Of a DNA stretch of 45,873 bases, positions 1-7,427 are shown piece by piece. Where the stretch lies: the NCBI GenBank assembly GCA_937978655.1, contig CALJUX010000008.1:1-45873 (forward strand), written 5' to 3'. Source of the DNA: an uncultured Chromatiaceae bacterium. GTDB taxonomy: Bacteria; Pseudomonadota; Gammaproteobacteria; Enterobacterales; Alteromonadaceae. Below the pieces are notes generated by a model. That model worked only from the letters and a program-made list of their open reading frames with translations, searched no databases and was not told the DNA's origin. A program made the translations under genes and the position numbers. How positions within the stretch are numbered: the stretch's first letter is position 1; the number at the start of each line of letters is the position of its first letter.

Positions 1-120
1 AAGGACCAGCGTCAGCAACAGTACCTCACCGTCAGGTGAATTCTTTGCTAGACGGTCTTGCGGCAGCAGGAAAAAATGATTAAGACAACCAAGCCGTCGC
101 CCGTAGGGCAAAAAACAGCG
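1..120. other. Window edge, no gene assigned
   Basis: This stretch lies downstream of the stop codon of the leftward methylenetetrahydrofolate-reductase-like gene. Short open frames run through it on both strands, but none has a start codon with a ribosome binding site, and none is long enough to recognise. It may hold the end of a gene that lies mostly outside the window. I see no convincing hairpin terminator in it. Confidence 0.3.
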
Positions 121-1077
121 TCAGGCGACTTGCTTCTCTGCCAGGTGCAATTCCATCGTGGCTTTGAGTAAACGGAACAGCAGCACTGAGGCGTCGATTT
201 CTTCGCGTCTGTTGGTCAGACTTTCCACGTTCAGACCCAGCGGAATATCTAAGCTGGCACAGTGCGACAGAATTTGTTGCAGGTTGTCGCGGCAGATGCG
301 GATGGATTCGTTCAGCGGGTTTGCCGCGTCCAGAATACGGTAGCGCGCAGCCTCTGGTACTGAAATGCCCAGCCAGTGCATAAAATCCAGCGTTTGCTCA
401 CCGCCGCATGGCGTGAAAGTCAGAATAATGCGGCTCGGAGTCAGGCCTTGCTGGCGGCAGCTGCGGGCGTAGCTGGTCAGTAAATCGATAGTGGCCTGGG
501 CGTTGTAGACCGCCTGGGTGATAAAAAACTGGCAACCCTGCGCCGATTTTTCAATCAGGCGCTGATGTTCGTTGCCTTTGCTGGCGTGGCGCTCGGCAAT
601 GGCCACTCCGCCCAGATAGACGTCAGCCGGGTGTTCGGCCAGTTCGCGATAGGCGTCAGCCAGGCTCAGCTTAATAGTGCCATTCGATGACGGGCTGCCG
701 ACCAGTACCAGATTCTGCAGCTGATAATCGCGGGCAGTTTCACCGAGCCAGTCACGAAATTCGGCGGCGTCCCGCTGTGCCACAGATTTATAAGTGATCA
801 CGTCGCGCCGGGCCAGTTTACGCAACAACTGGCTGTAGTCGCGTGGGTCTAAGGTGGCGTGAAACGGAAAGGGCCGCTCGCTGCTGACCCGGCTGCTCTC
901 ATCCTGAATGTCATATACCACTAAACCGTCGAATTCGATTTCGTTTAAGCGTTTCAGCAGCTTACCGGCAATGCGCTCAGTTTTGTCTGTGGCAGTGCCG
1001 GCTTTTGGCGGTGTGGTGCCTATCAGATAGACGCCTTGCGTCGGGTCCTGAATTTTTTGCTGCAGACTGAGCGGCAT
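121..1077 (-). CDS. Methylenetetrahydrofolate reductase-like protein
   Basis: A 318-residue soluble protein of the methylenetetrahydrofolate reductase (MTHFR, MetF) superfamily, a flavin-dependent TIM barrel that reduces 5,10-methylene-THF to 5-methyl-THF for methionine synthesis. The early segment VVYDIQDESSR, the PFPFHATLDPRDY block, the GSPSSNG motif in the place of the MetF GD/GS loop, and the FITQAVYN motif near the middle (like the FITQ..F strand of MetF) support the family. It is clearly not the canonical E. coli-type MetF: the FEFFPP start motif is missing and the order of conserved blocks resembles the divergent MTHFR-like branch. The start is the ATG at 1077. It is divergent from the K+ uptake operon, and met-box-like repeats lie about 40-65 bases upstream. 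Whether it reduces methylene-THF or another pterin or C1 substrate cannot be told from sequence. Confidence 0.75.
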   Translation of the reverse strand: MPLSLQQKIQDPTQGVYLIGTTPPKAGTATDKTERIAGKLLKRLNEIEFDGLVVYDIQDESSRVSSERPFPFHATLDPRDYSQLLRKLARRDVITYKSVAQRDAAEFRDWLGETARDYQLQNLVLVGSPSSNGTIKLSLADAYRELAEHPADVYLGGVAIAERHASKGNEHQRLIEKSAQGCQFFITQAVYNAQATIDLLTSYARSCRQQGLTPSRIILTFTPCGGEQTLDFMHWLGISVPEAARYRILDAANPLNESIRICRDNLQQILSHCASLDIPLGLNVESLTNRREEIDASVLLFRLLKATMELHLAEKQVA

Positions 1078-1117
1078 AATCGAAATCTCTTATAGAAGCT
1101 AATGCGGCTAAGTATAC

Positions 1118-1141
1118 AGATGTTTGGATGGCTGGCCATCT
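1118..1141. promoter_or_regulatory. Possible MetJ operator (three met-box-like 8-mers)
   Basis: Three consecutive 8-base units, AGATGTTT, GGATGGCT and GGCCATCT, match the MetJ met-box AGACGTCT at 6, 5 and 5 of 8 positions. They sit 41-64 bases upstream of the MTHFR-like gene. MetJ represses methionine-pathway genes, including metF, through two to five adjacent met boxes. The match is imperfect, so this is only a candidate. Confidence 0.35.
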
Positions 1142-1245
1142 AAATTTAAATGAATTTTTTCGAATCTTCACTTGAGTAAACCTCAAGCAGCATGGCGGTG
1201 CGGCGGCAGCGCTGTCTCAGGCTGGTGCTATGCCCGGTCGAATCC

Positions 1246-1264
1246 TTATAGTTTCTTTATAAAC
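1246..1264 (+). promoter_or_regulatory. Direct/inverted repeat upstream of trkH
   Basis: TTATAGTTT at 1246 and TTATAAAC at 1257 form an imperfect direct repeat with an 11-base period. The same segment also contains the inverted pair AGTTT/AAACT. OmpR/KdpE-class regulators bind direct half-sites one helical turn apart, so this is a plausible target of the KdpE-like regulator encoded two genes downstream. It lies about 60 bases before the trkH start. No experimental consensus is available to me for this regulator. Confidence 0.3.
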
Positions 1265-1318
1265 TGCGCACGGCGGCGGTTATACACTGAACATCTCTGA
1301 AGTGGATGGTGTTTGCAG

Positions 1319-2797
1319 ATGTCCAGCCCCCGGTTATCGGTGCCGCGCCAGAGCGGTCGCCTGCTGATTTATAAAGTGTTGGGTTATTTGCTGTTGCTGT
1401 TGTCGCTGGTGCACTTGTCTGGCGCTGCAGTGTCGGTGTATTTCAAAGAAAGCAGTTTCTGGGCTTTTCTCGGCACTGCGGCCAGTTGTGTCATCGTCGG
1501 TTACAGCCTGACGCTGCTGGGGCGGGATGCCGAAGCGATGAAACAGCGCCAGCTGTTTTTGCTGACCACCTTAAGCTGGCTGATTATCTGTGTATTTTCG
1601 GCGCTGCCGTTCTGGCTGATTATTCCCGGTTCCAGCTTTACCAATGCCTGGTTTGAAACCGTGTCCGGTATTACCACAACAGGTTCCACTGTGTATGCCG
1701 GTCTGGACAATATGCCCAAAGGTATTTTGTACTGGCGCGCCATTCTGAACTGGATTGGCGGTATCGGTATTATCGTAATGGCGATTGCGATTTTGCCGGC
1801 GCTGAAAATCGGCGGTATGCGTTTATTTAAAACCGAAAGTTCAGACACCTCGGAGAAAATCCTGCCGCGCAGTTCTTCGATGTCCGCGGCTATTGGCGGC
1901 GTGTATCTGGTACTGAGCCTGGTCACGGCCCTCAGTTATTATCTGGCGGGCATGAATGGCTTTGATGCTGTCACTCATATGATGGCAACTGTCGCCACCG
2001 GCGGTTTTGCTAACTACGATGCGTCTTTTGGTGTCTATAAAGACATGCCGCAGATTTATTGGCTCAGCAGCTTGTTTATGTTGCTGGCGGCCATGCCGTT
2101 TGTGCTGTTTATCAGCATGGTCAAAGGCGATCGCAAAGCGCTGTGGAAAGATCCGCAAGTGCGGGCTTTTTTGTTGATTGTAGCCTTTTGTACCGCTTTG
2201 CTCAGTTATTATCAGGTACAGCACAATGCGCGCGACGCTTTTGATGCGCTGACGCATAGCCTGTTTAACGTCGTTTCTATCATCACCACTTGTGGCTTTG
2301 CTTCTGAGGATTACACCTTGTGGGGCAATATGGCGGTGATGTTATTCTTTTACATCACTTTTGCCGGCGCCTGTTCCGGTTCCACCTCCGGTGGCCTGAA
2401 GATTTTCCGCATTCAGTTGTCGGCGCTGTTGCTGATTAAACAGCTGAAGCTGCTCATTCACCCCAAAGCGGTGTGGAGCCAGAAATACGGTGGCAAGCCG
2501 GTGGATGACCAACTGCTTGGCAACGTGCTGGCATTTTGTTTTATCTATTTCGCCAGCATTGGTTTTATCGCGCTGATGCTGTCGTTTTATGAACTGGATT
2601 TGGTTACTGCTGTGACCGGTGCCGCCACGGCTGTGGCCAATGTCGGACCAGGGCTTGGCACTATTATTGGCCCGGCCGGCAATTTTGCCAGCTTGCCAGA
2701 TGGCGCTAAATGGTGGTTAAGTTTAGGCATGTTATTGGGCCGGCTCGAAATTCTGACGCTGGTGGTGTTATTTACTCCGTCGTATTGGCGGTATTGA
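1319..2797 (+). CDS. trkH: TrkH-family K+ uptake protein
   Basis: An inner-membrane K+ translocating subunit of the Trk/Ktr superfamily, about 492 residues (E. coli TrkH is 483). Four pore loops are visible: SGITTTGSTV near residue 110, ATGGFANYD near 225, TTCGFASED near 325, and AVANVGPGLG near 445, each carrying the filter glycine. The G..CSGSTSGGLK segment is the intramembrane-loop region that gates ion flow. The ATG at 1319 is used; a TTG at 1313 has a better-spaced GGA (1304-1306) and would add two residues. No trkA gene is nearby, so the cytoplasmic NAD-binding partner would be encoded elsewhere. It starts a tight operon: the sensor kinase begins 3 bases after its stop. Confidence 0.95.
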   Translation: MSSPRLSVPRQSGRLLIYKVLGYLLLLLSLVHLSGAAVSVYFKESSFWAFLGTAASCVIVGYSLTLLGRDAEAMKQRQLFLLTTLSWLIICVFSALPFWLIIPGSSFTNAWFETVSGITTTGSTVYAGLDNMPKGILYWRAILNWIGGIGIIVMAIAILPALKIGGMRLFKTESSDTSEKILPRSSSMSAAIGGVYLVLSLVTALSYYLAGMNGFDAVTHMMATVATGGFANYDASFGVYKDMPQIYWLSSLFMLLAAMPFVLFISMVKGDRKALWKDPQVRAFLLIVAFCTALLSYYQVQHNARDAFDALTHSLFNVVSIITTCGFASEDYTLWGNMAVMLFFYITFAGACSGSTSGGLKIFRIQLSALLLIKQLKLLIHPKAVWSQKYGGKPVDDQLLGNVLAFCFIYFASIGFIALMLSFYELDLVTAVTGAATAVANVGPGLGTIIGPAGNFASLPDGAKWWLSLGMLLGRLEILTLVVLFTPSYWRY

Positions 2798-2800
2798 GGC

Positions 2801-3847
2801 ATGCAGGTGCGCTGGCAGCAATTCAGTTCAGTGTTGGCGGGAAAACCGCTGAAAGCCGGGACCACGGCTTATTGGCTGTGGTCAGCTGGTGGCATTTTGC
2901 TGCTGCCGCTGCTTGGCTGTTTACTGCTGTTCCCCCTGCGGTCTGCCGTCAGTTCAACCGACGTGGCGATGCTGATGTTGCTGTGGATCAGTGCGATGGC
3001 GCTGCAGTTTGGCAAAACGCCGGCGCTGCTGACAACCTTATGGTCGGTACTGCTGCTGAACTGGTGTTTTGTGCCGCCTTATTACACGCTGGACGTACAT
3101 GACACCAACAACTTTATCAGCTTTTTTGTCATGGCTGCTTTTGGGCTTTTTATCAGTTATCTGGCAGACCGGCTGCGTCGGCAGCAGGAACACAGCGCCA
3201 GGCAGCAACTGCAGGTAGAGCTGGAGCAACAACGCGCTGTTTTGTTGCGCAGCCTGTCGCATGACCTGCGTACGCCGCTCGCCACTATTATGGGCGCGTC
3301 CAGCATGCTGGCTGACGATGCACTGCAACTGTCTGACGCGCAGCGCCGGCAGCAGGCACAAAATATCTATCAGCAAAGTTTGCTGCTCAATCAACACTTT
3401 GAAAAAGTGCTGGAACTGAGTAAAGCCCAGCTGATGGGCGATTCATTACGCCGTAGTAGTTTCAGTGCCGCCGATTTAATGGCTGGGGCACTGGCGCGCC
3501 GGCCGGAAGATGCCGCTTTGCTGGCGCCTATCTGTCAGCAAAGCCCTGAAGCGGACGGCCAGCTGTTTAGCGGCGATGCGGAGCTGTTGGAAATGGCGCT
3601 GGCCAATATGCTGGAAAACGCGCTGCGTCATGGCTCGCCGCCGTATCAGCTGCAACTGAGTGCTGCCAGCGGTTGGTATCAGCTGCGCCTTTGCAATGCG
3701 CCGGGGCGGAAAAATACCGTGCAGCGCGATAGCGGCACTGGTCTTGGATTACGCATTTGCCAGACCGTGGCTGCGCTGCATCAGGGCCGTTTTGCACTGG
3801 ATACTGATGCGCGCGGCGTCACGGCTTTGCTGGAGTGGCCGCAATGA
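2801..3847 (+). CDS. Short KdpD-like sensor histidine kinase
   Basis: A 348-residue membrane histidine kinase. Residues 28-125 form a DUF4118-type four-helix membrane block that aligns by eye with the membrane region of the full KdpD encoded at 11,062 (shared PPYYTLDV/APYFSFNV-type segment). A coiled linker (126-150) follows, then the HisKA domain with SLSHDLRTPLA (phospho-acceptor His154), and an ATPase domain with the N box NMLENALRHG (Asn273) and G2 box DSGTGLGL (310-317). The N-terminal KdpD sensor and Usp domains, about 400 residues, are absent. The usual DxGxG G1 box is degenerate, reading NAPG near residue 299. Its stop overlaps the next start (ATGA), so kinase and regulator are translationally coupled. 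The context suggests it senses K+ or turgor and controls trkH; this is inference. Confidence 0.88.
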   Translation: MQVRWQQFSSVLAGKPLKAGTTAYWLWSAGGILLLPLLGCLLLFPLRSAVSSTDVAMLMLLWISAMALQFGKTPALLTTLWSVLLLNWCFVPPYYTLDVHDTNNFISFFVMAAFGLFISYLADRLRRQQEHSARQQLQVELEQQRAVLLRSLSHDLRTPLATIMGASSMLADDALQLSDAQRRQQAQNIYQQSLLLNQHFEKVLELSKAQLMGDSLRRSSFSAADLMAGALARRPEDAALLAPICQQSPEADGQLFSGDAELLEMALANMLENALRHGSPPYQLQLSAASGWYQLRLCNAPGRKNTVQRDSGTGLGLRICQTVAALHQGRFALDTDARGVTALLEWPQ

Positions 3848-4527
3848 ACACTACCACTGTACTGGTGCTGGAAGATGACGCCGGCATGCAGAGTTTTTTA
3901 CAGACTTTATTACAAAGCCAGGGTTATGTACTGCAGCTTTGCGCGGAAGGGCAGACCGGTTTGCAACTGCTGGCCAGTCAGGCATTTGACCTGCTGTTGC
4001 TGGATTTAGGCTTGCCCGACATCGATGGCATTGAGCTGTTACGCCAGTTACGGCAATGGTCGGACATTCCGGTGATTGTGATTTCTGCCCGTGGTAAAGA
4101 GCAGGACAAAGTCACGGCACTCGACAGCGGCGCCAACGACTATGTAACCAAACCCTTCAGCGCCGGTGAATTGCTGGCGCGGCTGCGTGCGGCGTTGCGG
4201 CCACGTCATGGCCAAAGCCCTGTGCTGAGTTTTGGCGCCGTGCGGGTCGACCCGGTGCAGCGGCTGGTGCACAAAGCCGGCACTTTGGTGCATCTGACCA
4301 AAACCGAATATGAAATGTTGTTATGCCTGCTGCGCCACGCCGGCTCGGCGCTGACCCACAACCAAATTCTGACTCAGGTCTGGGGCGCAACTTATCAGGA
4401 CAGACCGGAATATATCCGCGTGCATATGGCCGGCCTTCGGCAAAAACTGGAAGATAATCCGGCGGCGCCACAGTATCTGAAAACCGAAGCCGGCGTCGGA
4501 TACCGGCTGTGTTTGCAGGCGGGGTAA
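3844..4527 (+). CDS. KdpE-like OmpR-family response regulator
   Basis: A 227-residue response regulator. The receiver domain has the acidic pocket (LEDD, residues 9-12), phospho-acceptor Asp54 in LLLDLGLPD, and Lys103 in YVTKPFS. A winged-helix OmpR-type DNA-binding domain follows (about 128-225), ending in the YLKTEAGVGYRL signature shared with KdpE. The start is the ATG at 3844, which overlaps the kinase stop codon; an upstream in-frame start at 3835 is less likely. It resembles the KdpE at 13,776 closely but is a separate paralogue paired with the short kinase. It probably autoregulates the trkH operon. It ends 7 bases before the convergent binding-protein gene. Confidence 0.9.
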   Translation: MNTTTVLVLEDDAGMQSFLQTLLQSQGYVLQLCAEGQTGLQLLASQAFDLLLLDLGLPDIDGIELLRQLRQWSDIPVIVISARGKEQDKVTALDSGANDYVTKPFSAGELLARLRAALRPRHGQSPVLSFGAVRVDPVQRLVHKAGTLVHLTKTEYEMLLCLLRHAGSALTHNQILTQVWGATYQDRPEYIRVHMAGLRQKLEDNPAAPQYLKTEAGVGYRLCLQAG

Positions 4528-4534
4528 GGGCTGG

Positions 4535-5338
4535 TTAATCCAGCACTTTGTCGCCAAAAATCCGTTTTATGGTGCCATCGGTTTTCATTTGTATCAGCGC
4601 GGCGCGGATCCGTGCTTCGAGTTGTGGATCGCTGATGTGGCGTGACAAGCCGATGTAGACATGCTGCGGCGCCACTTTGTCGCTGGCAAAACTGACTTCA
4701 CGTAATTGCGCCGCCAGTCTGGGTTGCTGGGTGAAGATATGACTGACCTGGGTAGGGGGTAATAAGGCGCCATCGGCCCGGCCCCGGACCACCATCTGTA
4801 ACGCGGTTGCGGTGGAGTCGACCTGCTGTTTTTGCTGCGGTGGCAACGCGTCCGCCACCTGTTGTATCGACGGATGCAAACCAAAGCCCCGCACAGTGAC
4901 CAGACTCAGCCCGCTCAGTTGCAGCAGATCGGTGATATGACGGGGATCGTTCGCCGCCAGATACAGCCGGTCCGGAAAGCGGCTGGCGAAGCGGATTAAA
5001 ATCAGGCTGTCAGACCTTTGGCTGGAATACAACAAGTTGGCCATCAGTTCCGCCTCGCCGGCGGCCAGCTGTTTCAGACATCGGCCGGGCGGTGTTTTCG
5101 TGCCAATTTGCAGCGTGAAACCGGCCCGACGGGCCAACTCCTGCATCATGGTGACTGAAGGACCGACCGGTGTGCGGTCATTGCCGGTAAATTCATGAAA
5201 CCCCGGAAAATGGCCAAGGCACCAGCGCAGCAGCGGCGGTTCTGCCGCAGACGCGGGGGGGGCCATACTGAGCCAGATGCCGCAACACAACAATGCGCCT
5301 TGCCGCAGCCAAATTTGCAGAATACATCCTTTGTTCAT
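4535..5338 (-). CDS. Periplasmic solute-binding protein (SBP_bac_3 type)
   Basis: A 267-residue secreted protein. The N-terminus is a signal peptide: Lys near the start, a hydrophobic core, and a cleavage region at PASA-AEPP (about residue 32). The mature part has the layout of a family 3 ABC-type solute-binding protein: GNDRTPVGPSVTMMQELARRAGF resembles the E/P-rich first strand and helix, GEAELMANLLYSSQRSD resembles the ligand-contact loop, and the end, IRAALIQMKTDGTIKRIFGD, is the classic last helix. Such proteins bind amino acids or other small solutes, or act as free sensors. No ABC permease or ATPase gene is adjacent, so it may be an orphan. It converges on the trk regulator and is divergent from the kdp operon. 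The ribosome binding site is weak. Confidence 0.75.
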   Translation of the reverse strand: MNKGCILQIWLRQGALLCCGIWLSMAPPASAAEPPLLRWCLGHFPGFHEFTGNDRTPVGPSVTMMQELARRAGFTLQIGTKTPPGRCLKQLAAGEAELMANLLYSSQRSDSLILIRFASRFPDRLYLAANDPRHITDLLQLSGLSLVTVRGFGLHPSIQQVADALPPQQKQQVDSTATALQMVVRGRADGALLPPTQVSHIFTQQPRLAAQLREVSFASDKVAPQHVYIGLSRHISDPQLEARIRAALIQMKTDGTIKRIFGDKVLD

Positions 5339-5427
5339 ACCGAACTTGCCGTCACCGCAGAGGCAGACACAGGGCTACAGATTAGCACTGGCGCGCACGG
5401 GCGACAATCAGCGGGCCGGACGGTAAT

Positions 5428-5479
5428 TTTACGCCTTCTTTACGCCCATCCGCTTTTTAGCTCTGGAGACTTTACGGCC
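5428..5479 (+). promoter_or_regulatory. Candidate KdpE operator of the kdp operon
   Basis: TTTACGCC occurs at 5428-5435 and again at 5439-5446, an exact 8-base direct repeat with an 11-base period. A third related element, TTTACGGCC, lies at 5471-5479, about three helical turns further on. E. coli KdpE binds T-rich direct repeats of the TTTATA/TTTACA kind upstream of kdpF. The position, 45-95 bases before kdpF, fits a response-regulator activation site. This is inference from pattern and position. Confidence 0.45.
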
Positions 5480-5523
5480 CGAAATCCGACAATTTTCCGT
5501 GGAATTACCACTGAGGAATAGTC

Positions 5524-5604
5524 ATGAACGGGTTGTTGTTTTTCACCTTGTGTGCACTGGCGTTAGTGCTGGCGGAAGCCATGCGTGCGCCAGAAAAGTT
5601 TTAG
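5524..5604 (+). CDS. kdpF: KdpF, small subunit of the K+ ATPase
   Basis: A 26-residue single-span membrane peptide: MNGLLFFTLCALALVLAEAM followed by RAPEKF and a stop. The E. coli KdpF is 29 residues and stabilises the KdpABC complex in the membrane. GAGGA at 5513-5517 is a good ribosome binding site six bases before the ATG. The kdpA ribosome binding site (GGAG, 5604-5607) overlaps the stop region and kdpA starts 8 bases later, so translation is probably coupled. Genes this short are easily missed. Position, length and hydrophobic pattern make the call strong even though sequence conservation is low. Confidence 0.88.
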   Translation: MNGLLFFTLCALALVLAEAMRAPEKF

Positions 5605-5612
5605 GAGCGCTG

Positions 5613-7403
5613 ATGGACGTCATGTTGATTTTACTGGCGGCGGGGCTTCTGTCCTGGCCGCTTGGCCGTTATATGACGGCGGTGTTTGCCGGTGCGCCGC
5701 ACTGGTCGGATAAAGTGTTCTTACGGCCGGAGCTGCTGATGCTTCGCCTGTTTGGCGTCGACGGCCGGGCCGGCATGAACTGGCGGCAATATGGCCTGGC
5801 CTTTGTCGCCGCCAATTTACTGCTCGGCATCATCGCTTATGTGCTGTTGCTGTGTCAGCATCTGTTACCGCTGAACCCGGATAACGTCGGCCCGCTTAGC
5901 TGGGATTTGGCGCTGCACACTGCAGTGTCGTTTTTAACCAACACTAACCAGCAGCATTATTCAGGTCAGCTGCAACTGAGCTTCTTCAGCCAGAGTGTGG
6001 TGCTGGTCACCCTGCAATTTTTAACCCCGGCGATGGGTCTCGCTTTAGCACTGGCCGTGCTGCGTGGCATGACCGGTGGCCTCAATAGCGCAACGGCGAA
6101 AGCCGGCGAACCGCGTAACCTCGGGAATTTCTATCAGGACAGCCTGCGCGCATTTACCCGCGTATTGCTGCCATTGTCAGTAGTGCTGGCACTGCTGTTA
6201 GGCAGTCAGGGCGTGCCGTCGAATTATCAGGCAGCCACTGAAGCGGTGTTGCTGGAAGCACCTCAAAGTGCTGAACAGGCGCACAGCCAGAAAATTCCGC
6301 AGGGCCCGGTCGCGGCGATGGTCGCCATCAAACAGCTCGGCACTAATGGTGGCGGCTGGTATGGTCCAAACAGCACGAACCCGCTGGAAAACCCAACGCC
6401 GCTGTCTAACGCCTTAGAAACCATAGCTCTGGTGCTGGTGCCGATGGCGATGCTGTGGATGATGGGCGGCATGTTAAGTCGCACTGCCAGTGTCAACGCC
6501 GCAGCGGCCAGTCAGGCCGGGTTGACGGCTCAGACAGGGCTGACGCCTCGGGCCGGTCAGGGTTTTGCCCGCATGAGTTTTGCCGTGATGGCGGTATTAA
6601 GCCTGTGTTTTGTGGCCGCAGCTGTGTACAGCGAAATGCAACCGAATGCCGCCTTTGCCGGGCTTGGCGCCAGCGGCGGTAATCTTGAAGGCAAAGAAGT
6701 GCGGTTTGGCACCGATTTGTCGGCGCTCTGGTCAACGCTGACCACGCAGACTTCAAATGGGTCAGTCAATGCGATGCATGATTCGCTGAACCCGCTGGCA
6801 GGGCTCATCAGCCGCGCTGGCATGCTGATCAACGCCATCTGGGGCGGCATAGGCTGTGGTCTGATCAACTTTATTGTCTACATCTGGCTGTCGGTGTTCA
6901 TCGCCGGACTGATGATTGGCCGTACGCCAGAGATGTTTGGTCGCAAGCTGGAGAAAACCGAACTGAGCTGGCTGGGCCTGTTACTGGTGCTGCCAAGTGC
7001 GGTGATCCTGATTTTAACGGCCATCACCTTGTCGGTACCGGAATGGACAGCGAACAGCAACCCTGGGCTGCACGGTATATCCCAGGTGTTTTATGAGTAC
7101 ACCTCGGCTTTTGCTAACAACGGCTCCGGTTTTGAAGGCCTTGGCGACAACACGCCCTGGTGGAACCTCAGTACTGTGCTGGCGTTACTGCTCGGTCGTT
7201 ACCTGCCGCTGTTGATCCCACTGATTATTGCCGGTCGTCTGGCGCAAAAACAAGTGACGCCACCGGGAGCAGCCAGCCTGCCGCTGCAAAGCCTGACCTT
7301 TGGTGTGACTGTAGTGGTGGTGATCCTGTTGCTGAATTTCCTGTCGTTCTTGCCGTCGATGGTGCTTGGCCCTATTGGCGAAGCCCTTGTTGACCTGCGT
7401 TAG
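5613..7403 (+). CDS. kdpA: K+-transporting ATPase subunit A
   Basis: The channel-like subunit of the high-affinity KdpFABC K+ pump, 596 residues against 557 in E. coli, with about ten membrane helices. Four pore segments are visible: TNTNQQHYSG (near residue 110), GTNGGGWYGPNSTNPLENP (near 245), TSNGSVNAMHDS (near 380) and FANNGSGFEGL (near 505). The extra length is partly a Gln/Thr/Gly/Ala-rich stretch around residues 290-315 (AGLTAQTGLTPRAG). The start is the ATG at 5613, behind GGAG at 5604-5607. The same frame stays open further upstream but overlaps kdpF there and is not used. Confidence 0.97.
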   Translation: MDVMLILLAAGLLSWPLGRYMTAVFAGAPHWSDKVFLRPELLMLRLFGVDGRAGMNWRQYGLAFVAANLLLGIIAYVLLLCQHLLPLNPDNVGPLSWDLALHTAVSFLTNTNQQHYSGQLQLSFFSQSVVLVTLQFLTPAMGLALALAVLRGMTGGLNSATAKAGEPRNLGNFYQDSLRAFTRVLLPLSVVLALLLGSQGVPSNYQAATEAVLLEAPQSAEQAHSQKIPQGPVAAMVAIKQLGTNGGGWYGPNSTNPLENPTPLSNALETIALVLVPMAMLWMMGGMLSRTASVNAAAASQAGLTAQTGLTPRAGQGFARMSFAVMAVLSLCFVAAAVYSEMQPNAAFAGLGASGGNLEGKEVRFGTDLSALWSTLTTQTSNGSVNAMHDSLNPLAGLISRAGMLINAIWGGIGCGLINFIVYIWLSVFIAGLMIGRTPEMFGRKLEKTELSWLGLLLVLPSAVILILTAITLSVPEWTANSNPGLHGISQVFYEYTSAFANNGSGFEGLGDNTPWWNLSTVLALLLGRYLPLLIPLIIAGRLAQKQVTPPGAASLPLQSLTFGVTVVVVILLLNFLSFLPSMVLGPIGEALVDLR

Positions 7404-7427
7404 TGTCTTAATTCTGTGGAGTCTCTG

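Noticed and set aside
1171..1187. CTTGAG-N5-CTCAAG inverted repeat between the MTHFR-like gene and trkH
   Set aside because: Six-base arms alone are too short to call; no U-tract and no known regulator consensus.
1841..2257. Long antisense frame within trkH, like many antisense frames inside kdp, sulP, RND and NRPS genes
   Set aside because: These are shadows of GC-rich coding sequence; no motifs, starts or independent spacing.
5499..5612. Upstream in-frame extension of kdpA by 38 codons
   Set aside because: It overlaps kdpF in another frame and lacks a ribosome site; the ATG at 5613 has GGAG and gives the normal N-terminus.
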